From assembly GCF_024054565.1 (NCBI RefSeq), contig NZ_JAMXLR010000082.1, positions 1 through 39,396 of the forward strand: a DNA stretch of 39,396 nt, in the 5' to 3' direction. Positions 1-7,318 of the stretch are shown piece by piece (position 1 is the first letter of the stretch; every line of letters starts with the position of its first letter). Made by a program: the position numbers and the translations under genes. The stretch is from Aeoliella straminimaris. Its GTDB lineage: Bacteria; Planctomycetota; Planctomycetia; Pirellulales; Lacipirellulaceae. The notes beneath the pieces were generated by a model. The model worked only from the letters and a program-made list of their open reading frames with translations. It was not told where the DNA came from and searched no databases.

Positions 1-123
1 TCCAAGGGCCGTTGTGGACGGAATCTGCCTCCGGCGGCGCAGGTTCATATCCTTATGCCAATTCGAACTATTCGCAAGTTCACGAGATAGATGGGTGTGC
101 CCATGGGTTTCTCGGGTGCCCGC

Positions 124-408
124 CTAGCCAAGCAAAAGCATTGTGAAGAAGAAACACAGTGCCACAACAAATGGAGCTACGATAAAGCGCACCACTCTAG
201 CCTTCCCTGCCCTCTCTTCTTTTAGTTGCTCAAACAACACGAAGGCAAGCAACGGAAGAAATACAAAGAAATATGTCATGATCATCATGCCTAGCATCGG
301 CGCTGGCAATGGAGGTAATTGCTCAAAATCATCACTTGGGTAAATCGTTCGCAACAGTAAGATCCCCGAAACACCTGCAATGCAGGCTATCCACAACAAG
401 TATCTCAT
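124..408 (-). CDS. small three-helix membrane protein, unknown function
   Basis: This 94-residue protein is almost entirely hydrophobic. Likely membrane helices span about residues 3-19, 38-60 and 72-94, with a short acidic, proline-rich linker after the first and a charged loop (QLKEERAGKARVVR) before the third. I chose the ATG at 408 because the membrane protein begins there and an AGGG lies about 8 bases upstream. The longer in-frame extension to 573 reads as Cys/Arg-rich non-coding sequence. The gene stands alone, and its base composition is AT-richer than its neighbours, so it may be an acquired cassette. I recognise no family. It is very probably an inner-membrane protein. Confidence 0.6.
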   Translation of the reverse strand: MRYLLWIACIAGVSGILLLRTIYPSDDFEQLPPLPAPMLGMMIMTYFFVFLPLLAFVLFEQLKEERAGKARVVRFIVAPFVVALCFFFTMLLLG

Positions 409-717
409 ACATCTAGCCCTGTTTCTGAGAGGGCGCAAGGTGACATTCTGGCTCTGTTGAAAACACGGCGGCTGGCACTGCCATCTCGAGCGACACGAAC
501 TCTGCCAGTGTAGACCAACGGAGTTCGGCTTGCACTCATCGAACCGGGAACAGGAGTGGTGCCCAATGAGCACACCTTGGCCACCATCCCCAGCCGCACC
601 TTACGATGCGCGCACAAAAAAACCCCGGCGACTCCAAGGAGGGGGAAGTCGCCGGGGCTGGGGGTTACGTGGTTGTGGGGGCAACCACGCTGGGGAAACG
701 CATTAGCGAGGGAAACG
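409..717. other. gene-free stretch
   Basis: No convincing coding sequence lies between the small membrane protein and the BBP7-like gene. The only structure I can support is the intrinsic terminator at 616-657 that ends the BBP7-like gene. Confidence 0.5.
616..657 (-). terminator. strong intrinsic terminator of the BBP7-like gene
   Basis: Positions 623-633 pair perfectly with 647-657 (11-bp stem, CCCCGGCGACT with its complement). Read on the minus strand the stem is followed at once by seven T residues (A tract 616-622 on the plus strand). It lies about 60 bases past the stop of the minus-strand gene at 718. Confidence 0.9.
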
Positions 718-2562
718 CTAGTACTTCCATTCGAAACCGGTTTGCAGGCCGTGCAGCACGATCGAGTCGTTCGAGTCGACAATGCCCACGTAGTCCGCAC
801 CCGACCATTCGGTGGGAATCTGCTCGGTGGAGAGGGCCACACCCGTGATCGCAATCACGCGGTAGGCCGTGGTCCAGCGACAGTTGTTGCTGAGGTGGTA
901 ACCCACACCAGCCCGCAGTTCGCCCATGAAGGACACGTCGGTCTTGTCGGAGTTAACCACCGCGGCACTGGTACCGTCCGCCAGGTAAACTTCGCCATCG
1001 CCACCGGCCCACACGCGTTGGTTGCTGCTGATGCTGTTGCCATAGATACCCATTTGGGTGTCGCAGAACAGGCTCAGCTTGCAACCAACCATGTAGTTCA
1101 TGTTGCCACCGAACTGGAAGCCGACCAGTTCGTTGTCGACATTGATATCGTGGAAGATGGTGTTGTCGTCCGTGGGCAGGAAGCCGACGTAGTCCACCGG
1201 ATCGGTGGCCACGCTGCTGTCGGAGTACATGGCGGCGAGTTGAAAGTCGTCGTCCAGCTTCATGTATCGCACACCGCAGACCGCGTTGACGCTCAGCGGC
1301 GACGGGCAGGCCGCTGTGCCGCCGCCCATCGGGAAGCGGATGAAGTTGAGCTCCACGTTCTGGACGCTGAAGTTCTGGCGAGCACGCATGCCGAGCAGAC
1401 GGACGGTACCGGTCGCCAAATCGGGGTTGTAGATACCGTCGAAGTAGGTCGGCAACTCTTCAGCCGCGTAGGTACCACCGGCGGCGCCGTCGCGGTCGAA
1501 TTGCAGGCCGTTGTAGTTGACCACGCTAAACAGGCGGTCGGTATCGGTCAGCGAATCGATGATCGCCGCCGACTCATCGTCTTCGGCCAATCCCCAGTAA
1601 ACCACTTCCCAGGCGCAAGGTCGTTGTGCACTGCCACCGCAGGGATCGCAACTGACGGGACGACCAAACGTGCTGCCGAAACGGATCTCGGCACCCCACT
1701 GCCATTGTGGCTCGATGTTGTCAGTCGAGAGAACAACGTCCTGCTGGGTGGGGTAGTAGGGGTAGGTCGTCGCTTCGTCGGCCGAAATGGCAAACCGGCT
1801 GTAACTGGGATTGTCCCGTGTCATGAACAAAGCGTAGGCGCCGAAGAACCACTGGCGGCCACAGCCCGTGTTGCAAGCGCCGTCGCCCAGCAGCTTGTGC
1901 GTTCCGCCGCCACCGAAGGCGCCGTAATCGCAGTCCGGATAGCACGAGCTGTTATTGCAGCCATACGAACCGCCAGGTGCCTGGACATAGCCTTCCCAAC
2001 TGCCCGAAGTCCCCTGGTTGCAGTTGCAGTCGGCCGTCGACGAAACGGTGGTCGGAGAACCGCCCCCTTGCACGGGCGCCGAGTGAGCTTCTGACGCGGG
2101 TGGCGGTGGAACCGACTCGGCTTCGGCGGTCTCGTCCATCATCGCGTACCGCTGGCCAGGCGCGGGGGCCTGGTAGTTGGGCAGTTGGTACTCCGCTACA
2201 CGGTAGCCTTGCTGGGGAGGCGCCGAAGCGGTTTGCGGCGGCACATAGGCGGGAGCCGACTGCTGCGGTGGCGCGTAACGTTGCACCTGGGTTGCCTGCT
2301 GAGCCGGAGCTTGCGCAGGCGGTGCAGTTACCTTGTAGGGACCAACCTGCGGCTGAACGGCCGGCGTGGAAGCCGGCTGTTGCCGATACGGGCTGTACTG
2401 TTGCTGCTGCCCGTACTGCTGCTGGCCGTACTGTGTACCGGCCTGCGAGTAGGGTGCTTGAAAGTTGGGAGCCGTTTGCGCTACAGCGAACGAGCCACCA
2501 CCGGTCAGCGCAAGCACGAATGCTCCCCAAGTGCGCAGACCTGCTAATCGAGAACGTATCAT
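718..2562 (-). CDS. BBP7-like outer-membrane beta-barrel protein
   Basis: The product is 614 residues long and begins with a signal peptide (about 1-29, ending AVAQT). Residues 30-140 are low complexity, rich in Gln, Tyr, Pro and Ala. A Cys-rich patch follows around residues 178-240 (CNCNQ, CNNSSCYPDC, CNTGC). The rest is alternating beta-type sequence ending in an aromatic residue (FEWKY), as is usual for barrel insertion. The last 45 residues match the barrel at 21933-23276 in pattern (TGVALSTEQIP against TGIALPTDQIY). Known planctomycete BBP7 porin-like proteins have this layout. An AGGAGG sits 11 bases before the ATG at 2562. The role is probably structural or pore-forming in the outer membrane; no substrate can be inferred. 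Confidence 0.8.
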   Translation of the reverse strand: MIRSRLAGLRTWGAFVLALTGGGSFAVAQTAPNFQAPYSQAGTQYGQQQYGQQQQYSPYRQQPASTPAVQPQVGPYKVTAPPAQAPAQQATQVQRYAPPQQSAPAYVPPQTASAPPQQGYRVAEYQLPNYQAPAPGQRYAMMDETAEAESVPPPPASEAHSAPVQGGGSPTTVSSTADCNCNQGTSGSWEGYVQAPGGSYGCNNSSCYPDCDYGAFGGGGTHKLLGDGACNTGCGRQWFFGAYALFMTRDNPSYSRFAISADEATTYPYYPTQQDVVLSTDNIEPQWQWGAEIRFGSTFGRPVSCDPCGGSAQRPCAWEVVYWGLAEDDESAAIIDSLTDTDRLFSVVNYNGLQFDRDGAAGGTYAAEELPTYFDGIYNPDLATGTVRLLGMRARQNFSVQNVELNFIRFPMGGGTAACPSPLSVNAVCGVRYMKLDDDFQLAAMYSDSSVATDPVDYVGFLPTDDNTIFHDINVDNELVGFQFGGNMNYMVGCKLSLFCDTQMGIYGNSISSNQRVWAGGDGEVYLADGTSAAVVNSDKTDVSFMGELRAGVGYHLSNNCRWTTAYRVIAITGVALSTEQIPTEWSGADYVGIVDSNDSIVLHGLQTGFEWKY

Positions 2563-2957
2563 CCGAGCGACCTCCTAAACTCCATTTTGTGGGTTCGCGG
2601 TCCCACGCTCCTGGCGCAGGTTCTGATGTGCGGGTGAGAGGAGACGCGGCAGGCACATCCACGACATCCTTGTGTGGATCCCTTGCTCGACTTTCGACAG
2701 TCGAAGCGAGGGGACTGCGCGGCCCTTCCTACCCCCATCAATCGTCCCTCCAGGCGCGCCGGTCGCGATAATCGCGCTAACCAGGCGCAAAAGGGATACC
2801 CGCAGGCCGGTCAATCGCTACGCCAGGAAGAAGCCCCGCAATCGACAAGGTCGCCGCAGCCAGCAAGGTTTAACGCGCGCTATCAGAATGTGGCTGACAC
2901 CTAGCGGACGGTGCCAGCCGGCGCTGTAGAGAAGAATTGGCAATGGGCAAGCAGCTT
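2563..2957. other. gene-free stretch upstream of the BBP7-like gene
   Basis: No gene is supported here. It should hold the minus-strand promoter and leader of the BBP7-like gene. A small inverted repeat is visible around 2685-2705 (CGACTTTCGACAGTCG core). I see no intrinsic terminator for the ParA gene ending at 2958. Confidence 0.45.
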
Positions 2958-3827
2958 TTACGCCGCGCCGCGGTGCTCGATGAGCTCCGGCTTCGCCACT
3001 GGGGGCAAGCTGGCGGGAGCATCGACCAATGCTCTGCCAGCGTAGTAAGACAGCACCTCGCTGGTGAGGGCATGGTAGTCCTGGGCGCCGGCCGACGACT
3101 TGTCGTAGCCAAAGATGGACTTGCCGAAGCTCGGCGCCTCGGCCAGGCGGATGTTGCGGCGAATCCGCGAACTAAACAGCCGGGCGTGCTCCCACACCGG
3201 GCCTTCGGTTCGCAGGTGGTCGAAGTATTCCTCGACGTCGCCCGATACTTCGTTGGCGAGCCGGGTGCCCGATTCGTACAGGCAGAGCACCACGCCGGCC
3301 ATCCGCAGGCGATGGTTGAGTCGGGATGCTACCAGCCCGACGGTCTGCATCAGCTTGCTCAAGCCGTGCAGGGCCAGAAAGTGCGGCTGGAGCGGCAGAA
3401 AAACGTCCTCTACCGCCGCTAGCGCGTTGAGCGTCAGCAAACCGAGCGACGGCGGGCAATCGATGATCAGGTAGTCGAGGTCGCCGGACACCTTTGCTAG
3501 CTTGTCCCGCAGAATCGCTTCGCGGCCCACCACGCCAGCCAACTCCACTTCGGCGGCCGCGAGGTCCAAGTGCGCAGCGGCCACCTTCAGGCCGTTGTCC
3601 ACGGTGCGCCACATGCTGGCAAACTCGGCGTCGCCGGTCAGCAGGTGATAGGTCGTGTTGCGGGCACTGCGGGGGTCGATGCCCAGGTGCAGCGTGGCGT
3701 GGGCCTGTGGATCGAGGTCCACCAGCGCCACGCGTTTGCCCTGTCGCGCGAGGCCGTCGCTCAGATTCACGGCGGTGGTGGTTTTACCAACGCCACCTTT
3801 TTGATTGATGATGGCAATCGAGCGCAT
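2958..3827 (-). CDS. ParA/Soj-family ATPase, orphan
   Basis: The protein has 289 residues. It opens directly with the deviant Walker A loop KGGVGKTTT (residues 10-18), then has the Walker A' DLDPQ near residue 40 and the Walker B IIDCPPSLG near residue 115. This is the standard ParA/MinD P-loop layout. The ATG at 3827 places the P-loop at the usual distance from the N-terminus, and AGGA lies 10-13 bases upstream; longer starts only add non-conserved residues. Family members form ATP-dependent dimers on DNA and position chromosomes, plasmids or protein cargo. No ParB-like gene or parS site is visible beside it, so a cargo-positioning role is as likely as chromosome partition. Confidence 0.88.
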   Translation of the reverse strand: MRSIAIINQKGGVGKTTTAVNLSDGLARQGKRVALVDLDPQAHATLHLGIDPRSARNTTYHLLTGDAEFASMWRTVDNGLKVAAAHLDLAAAEVELAGVVGREAILRDKLAKVSGDLDYLIIDCPPSLGLLTLNALAAVEDVFLPLQPHFLALHGLSKLMQTVGLVASRLNHRLRMAGVVLCLYESGTRLANEVSGDVEEYFDHLRTEGPVWEHARLFSSRIRRNIRLAEAPSFGKSIFGYDKSSAGAQDYHALTSEVLSYYAGRALVDAPASLPPVAKPELIEHRGAA

Positions 3828-4556
3828 GGGGGGCAATCCTTTGCCGAGCAGAAGTTGAAAACCGAAACGTGGCGGCAGAGTGTAAGAGAACGCCCCCGGC
3901 CGTCCCATAGCAATTCGCAGCCAATGCTAGCACGGCTGGCTGGGTACACCTATGGGAGAACTTTCGCGGACCGCGTGGCGGTCCGGCTATTTCAACTCGC
4001 TGGTACCTATCAAGTCTTGTGAGTTTTGGGCCAACTTCCGGGATTTACATCCATGGGCCCAAAACTCGCTCGGTTTTGTCGCCACGCAATTGGTGAAACC
4101 ACTATTTTTCTCGGCCAAACCAATCGGGGGGTGCGACAAAACCCCGCGCGTTGTTCTCCGCATGTTGGGGGATACGCTCCGGGGACTGGGGGATTCAGAA
4201 ATTCGGCATCACTTACTCGCCTACTCGCCTACTCACTTACTCACTTACTCACTTACTCACTTACTCACCTACTCACTTACTCACCTACTCACTTACTCAC
4301 CTACTCACCTACTCACTTATTCACTCATTCACCTTACTGCCCACCGCCCACTGCCCACTGCCCACCCGCGTTTAACACGACCAGGGGCCTGACGGCCCCC
4401 GCTCGCCGGTGTGTGTACGTACTGTCACCAGCTTATTGGACCACACCACAGGCCGCTTTCAACAATGATTTTTGGACACCGCGCATTGCCCCGTCTCGCC
4501 CACCAAGCCGCGACTAGTGACCGCGGAGAAGGACCAGCCAGGAATTAAAGGGGGAA
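3828..4556. other. gene-free stretch with simple repeats
   Basis: No gene is supported between the ParA gene and the RAYT-A element. Its distinctive content is the octamer tandem repeat at 4209-4334, followed by a short run of GCCCACT heptamers at about 4339-4363. Open frames across the repeat give Thr/Leu/Ser/His-repeat peptides typical of translated simple sequence. Confidence 0.6.
4209..4334. repeat. octamer tandem repeat (ACTTACTC)n
   Basis: About 14-15 head-to-tail copies of an 8-base unit, mostly ACTTACTC with ACCTACTC and GCCTACTC variants. It decays at the right edge into ATTCACTC. The unit is pyrimidine-rich on the plus strand and non-palindromic. There are no unique spacers, so it is not a CRISPR array. 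Confidence 0.92.
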
Positions 4557-4559
4557 ATT

Positions 4560-4578
4560 AAAGGGGACATTCTACTTT
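4560..4578. repeat. RAYT-A left inverted end
   Basis: AAAGGGGACATTCTACTTT, 19 bases, exact reverse complement of 5271-5289 and identical to 6858-6876. It contains the stop codon of the transposase gene. Confidence 0.9.
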
Positions 4579-5237
4579 TCCTCTAACCTCGGCCTGCCCC
4601 GTGGGCGGAGGGTCGACTCCAGTCCTAACTCTCCTGCAGTTTTAGCTTGCCACGACGACTCCCCGAAAGGTGTCCCCCGGGCCACGCACTTTCGTAGTGC
4701 GGCAAGTTCGGCCTCTGTCTCGACGCCGTTCACGTAGTTGGTCCAGCCGCGGGATTTTTCTAGCGGCCCGGTCGATAACAAACCCTCCGGTCCGCTCCGC
4801 TTCGAGGGCTTGAGACTCGACCACTCCCAGTCTTGGCTCCGCTCGACCAACCCGGCCCGCAGCGGATTGCGTTCGATGTACCGCAGCACGGTCCAGTAGT
4901 GCTCGTCGTCCTGCACCGGGAAGGCCTTGAAGCGGCCCTGCCAGACGTGACCGCTCGACTGGTAGTGGCGATGGTAGCGGCGGACATGCGAAGTCATGAG
5001 CCACTGCATCCAGCGGCTGAGGTCGCCGTCGTGGTGCGGCCAGAGCAGCAGATGAAAATGGTTGGTCATCAAACAGTAGCCCACCACCCGCATGGCGAGC
5101 CGCTCGTTGGCCAGCCGCATCAAGTCGACGAAAGCCAGGAAGTCGGCGTCTTTATGAAACACATCGCCGCGGGCGTTCCCTCGATTGAGAACGTGGTAGA
5201 GGTAGCCACCTTGCGAGGCTCTGGCGGTTCTGGGCAT
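4572..5237 (-). CDS. REP-associated tyrosine transposase (Y1/IS200-like), RAYT-A
   Basis: The protein has 221 residues and begins MPRTARASQGGYLYHVLNRG. It carries the HUH motif (H60-F-H62 in NHFHLLL) and the downstream YWTVLRYIERNP helix, where Tyr114 or Tyr120 would be the nicking tyrosine. RGNARGDVF near residue 20 and NPLRAGLV are also typical of this family. RAYTs cut single-stranded DNA at REP-type hairpins and move or multiply them. I chose the ATG at 5237 because the conserved family start lies there and the identical start recurs in the broken copy at 5693; longer starts run into the inverted end. Reading frame and motifs are intact, so it may be active. Confidence 0.9.
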   Translation of the reverse strand: MPRTARASQGGYLYHVLNRGNARGDVFHKDADFLAFVDLMRLANERLAMRVVGYCLMTNHFHLLLWPHHDGDLSRWMQWLMTSHVRRYHRHYQSSGHVWQGRFKAFPVQDDEHYWTVLRYIERNPLRAGLVERSQDWEWSSLKPSKRSGPEGLLSTGPLEKSRGWTNYVNGVETEAELAALRKCVARGTPFGESSWQAKTAGELGLESTLRPRGRPRLEEK

Positions 5238-5270
5238 AGAGGCCAGTGTAGCAGCGGCTGGGGAGGAATT

Positions 5271-5289
5271 AAAGTAGAATGTCCCCTTT
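5271..5289. repeat. RAYT-A right inverted end
   Basis: AAAGTAGAATGTCCCCTTT, exact reverse complement of 4560-4578 and identical to 5727-5745. Confidence 0.9.
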
Positions 5290-5296
5290 ATTCCTC

Positions 5297-5430
5297 CGTT
5301 GCGGCGGGGTGGCAATGCGACCCGGCACATTTTGGGTGCCACTGCTGGCTTGTCGAGTGTGGCCCCGATGAAGGAGTCGGAGCAGCGAGTTGGGGCAAAC
5401 ACTCGCCGGACGGGTGGCACTGACGGGCCA
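5297..5430 (+). repeat. REP-like interspersed repeat, copy 1
   Basis: It starts GCGGCGGGGTGGCA and matches 7047-7172 closely through TTGTCGAG and the segment around GAGTCGGAGC. Its left part can fold: GTGGCA (5309-5314) pairs with TGCCAC (5337-5342). It leads into the RAYT-B 5' remnant at 5496-5588, as the second copy leads into the remnant at 7226. Confidence 0.8.
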
Positions 5431-5446
5431 TCAGGTTGCTGTGTGC

Positions 5447-5463
5447 CACTGGCTTCGCCAGTG
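5447..5463. repeat. REP-type hairpin CACTGGC-TTC-GCCAGTG
   Basis: Perfect 7-bp palindrome with a 3-base loop. It shares its stem with the hairpin at 5644-5660; the pair brackets the RAYT-B remnant. Confidence 0.85.
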
Positions 5464-5495
5464 AATTGAACTGCCGCGAAGCAATACCTGCGGAG

Positions 5496-5588
5496 CCCCA
5501 TCGAAAACGAGTCCGGCACTTTGACGGTCACCGCCATTTGCATGAGCTGACCTTCTATTGTTACCGTCGTCTGCCACTTCTCACCACG
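5496..5588 (+). pseudogene. 5' remnant of a second transposase family (RAYT-B), copy 1
   Basis: The frame reads RKRVRHFDGHRHLHELTFYC followed by YRRLPLLTT, the typical N-terminus of a second planctomycete RAYT family. The family match then stops and unrelated sequence follows to a stop at 5639. No start codon of the family type remains and the HUH and tyrosine regions are absent, so this is a decayed fragment. A close relative lies at 7226-7318. Confidence 0.75.
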
Positions 5589-5643
5589 CCTTCTGCCCAG
5601 TGGTTCGACCGTAGTGGTGTGCAGACCGAACACAGTTAGCCTG

Positions 5644-5660
5644 CACTGGCAGAGCCAGTG
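5644..5660. repeat. REP-type hairpin CACTGGC-AGA-GCCAGTG
   Basis: Perfect 7-bp palindrome with a 3-base loop and the same stem sequence as 5447-5463. Only the loop differs. Confidence 0.85.
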
Positions 5661-5667
5661 GCACACA

Positions 5668-5748
5668 CGCGAAGCCCAAGCGGTTCTGGGCATAGAGGCC
5701 GGTGTAGCAGCGGCTGAGAGAGCAATAAAGTAGAATGTCCCCTTTATT
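5668..5748 (-). pseudogene. 5' end of a second RAYT-A element (remnant)
   Basis: This matches the start-codon end of the intact RAYT-A unit. A reverse ATG lies at 5691-5693 with the first codons MPRTAWAS, then the same untranslated spacer (GGCCGGTGTAGCAGCGGCTG against GGCCAGTGTAGCAGCGGCTG), then the right inverted end at 5727-5745. Only about ten codons of the gene survive. The element's outer edge is fused directly to the PEP-CTERM remnant at 5749. Confidence 0.8.
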
Positions 5749-6102
5749 CCCCTTAACTACTATCACATCGGTGGTTTGGCGTTCGATCCGTTGCAGGACG
5801 TGCTGTACATGGCGGATCGGCGGACGGATGCGATCGAGGTGTACGATACCAATACCTGGGACCTGTTGGGCAGTCTGCCGGTGGGGGAGGATATTGGTGC
5901 AGAATTCTCTCCGGTGCCTAACTTTCTTTCCACTTCCGCCGATGCACGGCTGCTGTTCGTAACGACCGGTTCGGGGGTGCGGATGTTGGAGAATCCCTTT
6001 GCAGTCCCCGAGCCTTCTTCTATTATCCTACTCGCCATCTTAGTGACCTATGCTTTGGTACCTATTGGTAACAGGTTGCAGATGATGAGTAACTCGCTGT
6101 GA
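5749..6102 (+). pseudogene. C-terminal remnant of a PEP-CTERM protein
   Basis: From the edge of the RAYT-A remnant the frame reads about 117 residues. It holds one to two beta-propeller-like blades (VLYMADRRTDAIEVYDTNTW, then LLGSLPVGEDIG and SADARLLFVTTGSGV), then VPEPSSIILLAILVTYAL, a PEP-CTERM sorting signal. The same frame meets a stop inside the inverted end at 5731, so the N-terminus and signal peptide are gone. YVTN-type repeats suggest the parent was an exported propeller protein. A downstream TTG at 5776 could start translation, but nothing suggests the piece is functional. Confidence 0.7.
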
Positions 6103-6274
6103 GTTTTCTTCTGATTTCATGCCGTGCAGCCGTCCTGTGTAAATAAACGACAGTTGGTTTGTCTTAACGTCGGGTCTATTGGATAACGCGGAACTTGAAA
6201 TGACATTGCAAACTCTCAATCTACTTTAGCCAGTGGCACTTAGCTTCCTCAATAAACAGATCGATATGCGGGCA

Positions 6275-6562
6275 TCATTCACTCAAAGTCAGGCCAAGTT
6301 CTTTTTCGAGAATGCGTACCCCCTCTGCGACGGAGCAATGTAGCGGAAGGGAGTAGCATTCCCCATCCCATGTACAGAGCCACGGTGCATTCGACATCAG
6401 CGCCACCATCAAGTCACCAGAAGCTAGAAATGCTTTCGTGTTGTAGAAAACAATCCAGCCATAGTCTTTGTGGATTGTCTTCTGATCGTCGATGTCAACG
6501 TCCTCACCAAACTCCAGTCGTATTTTCTGCAGTATAGCTTGTCGAAATTCTTCGGGATCCAT
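6275..6562 (-). CDS. Imm35/YrhB-like immunity protein
   Basis: This 95-residue acidic protein begins MDPEEFRQAILQKI. The core has KDYGWIVFYNTKAFLASGDL followed by MVALMSNAPWLC, which resembles the YrhB/Imm35 immunity fold (YGW-FYN-K-YL-TG, then GNAP). The family is known from polymorphic toxin systems, where it neutralises the toxin encoded just upstream. The start at 6562 lies 7 bases after the stop codon of the papain-fold toxin remnant, so the two were probably translated together. The locus is AT-richer than its surroundings, pointing to horizontal transfer. The reading frame is intact although the toxin is truncated. Confidence 0.7.
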   Translation of the reverse strand: MDPEEFRQAILQKIRLEFGEDVDIDDQKTIHKDYGWIVFYNTKAFLASGDLMVALMSNAPWLCTWDGECYSLPLHCSVAEGVRILEKELGLTLSE

Positions 6563-6569
6563 GTTTTGC

Positions 6570-6853
6570 TCAGTAGTTTGTCGGGAGAAAATAAAGACCC
6601 TCGTATTCATCGAGGTTTGATATCCTGGAATTGTTTTGGCCGTCAAAGAAATGCACTTTACCATTCTTGTTTATCACATTGAAGGCGTGGGACGTACCAT
6701 CCTTCCTATAACCCACTACAACCCCTCGATTACCAACATTTCCTGCGATTGATTGCCGTATATTCGACAACGAAGATGGAACGAAGAACTTGCCGTTATC
6801 GATCACAGACTCAACATACTGCAAACCTTCGAGAAAGGTCTTTGGGTACCACG
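6570..6853 (-). pseudogene. beheaded papain-fold (glutamine deamidase-type) toxin domain
   Basis: About 94 residues remain, starting at the edge of the RAYT-A remnant (NSWYPKTFLEGLQYVE) and ending LYFLPTNY. The block RGVVVGYRKDGTSHAFNVIN followed by KNGKVHFFDGQ matches the His and Asp part of the papain-fold toxin 1 / Tox-PL domain, where the conserved His precedes AFNV and the Asp lies in the FxDGQ strand. The catalytic Cys of the family lies well upstream of the His. No Cys is present in what remains, and the delivery N-terminus is missing. It is therefore very probably inactive. A TTG at 6822-6824 could start a residual peptide. Confidence 0.65.
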
Positions 6854-6854
6854 A

Positions 6855-7048
6855 ATTAAAGGGGACATTCTACTTTTCCTCTAACCTCGGCCTGCCCCGT
6901 GGGCGGAGGGTCGACTCCAATCCCAACTCTCCCGCTGTCTGAATCCGCCAAGACGACTCCCCGAAAGGTGTGCCGCGGGCCACGCACTTTCGTAGTGCGG
7001 CAAGTTCGGCCTCTGTCTCGACGCCGTTCACGTAATTGGTCCAGCCGC
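6855..7048 (-). pseudogene. 3' end of a third RAYT-A element (remnant)
   Basis: It carries the left inverted end (6858-6876) and then about 59 C-terminal codons nearly identical to the intact gene (RGWTNYVNGVETEAELAALR at one end, RPRGRPRLEEK and TAG at the other). The match breaks at CCGCGG (about 7043-7048), where REP-like copy 2 begins. A REP unit appears to have inserted into, or recombined with, this transposase gene. Confidence 0.85.
6858..6876. repeat. RAYT-A left inverted end, third element
   Basis: Identical to 4560-4578. It marks the junction between the toxin remnant and the transposase remnant. Confidence 0.9.
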
Positions 7049-7172
7049 GGCGGGGTGGCACTGCCAGCCGGCACGTTTCGGGTGCCACTGCTGGCTTGTC
7101 GAGGGTGGACCCATTGAGTGAGTCGGAGCGGCTAGTTGGGCCAAACACGGTCCGCCACGATGTCCCTTGACC
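7047..7172 (+). repeat. REP-like interspersed repeat, copy 2
   Basis: It parallels 5297-5430: GGCGGGGTGGCA, then GGGTGCCACTGCTGGCTTGT, then a diverging tail through GAGTCGGAGC. GTGGCA (7055-7060) can pair with TGCCAC (7083-7088). Confidence 0.8.
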
Positions 7173-7225
7173 AGCAGTGTGCGTAAGGTTTGGTGTGCAA
7201 CTCGCCACGGTGTTACACTTGCGGC

Positions 7226-7318
7226 ATGTCCTCTGCCAAGCCTCAGCGAAAACGAGTCCGGCACTTCGACCGGCAGGGCGAGATTCACGAGTTGACGTTC
7301 TCGTGCTACCACCGGTAA
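7226..7318 (+). pseudogene. 5' remnant of RAYT-B transposase, copy 2
   Basis: ATG at 7226 begins MSSAKPQRKRVRHFDRQGEI followed by HELTFSCYHR, the N-terminus of the RAYT-B family with its native start retained. The frame ends at TAA 7316-7318 after 30 codons and no further family sequence follows. It is the better-preserved relative of 5496-5588. Confidence 0.8.

Larger units (their letters stand above)
4557..5291 (-). mobile_element. RAYT-A element: transposase gene between perfect inverted ends
   Basis: A transposase gene (4572-5237) is bracketed by AAAGGGGACATTCTACTTT at 4560-4578 and its exact reverse complement at 5271-5289, a perfect 19-bp inverted pair. The left copy overlaps the stop codon; the right copy lies 33 bases before the start codon. 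The same end sequence occurs twice more nearby, at 5727-5745 and 6858-6876, each attached to a broken piece of the same gene. The ends therefore belong to a repeated unit. Confidence 0.85.

Noticed and set aside
3..146. Possible 3' end of a gene entering from the left edge (frame open from base 3 to TGA at 144-146)
   Set aside because: Too short to judge, no recognisable family, and it overlaps the end of the convergent small membrane protein gene.
556..2094. Long plus-strand open frame of about 512 codons opposite the BBP7-like gene
   Set aside because: It is antisense to a gene with a signal peptide, ribosome site, terminator and paralog. The translation is Val/His/Arg-rich without any domain.
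4209..4334. CRISPR array
   Set aside because: The unit is 8 bases with no spacers, and no cas gene is in the window.
3952..4517. Open frames encoding Thr/Leu/Ser/His-repeat peptides
   Set aside because: These are translations of the octamer repeat in all three frames. No start context or domain.
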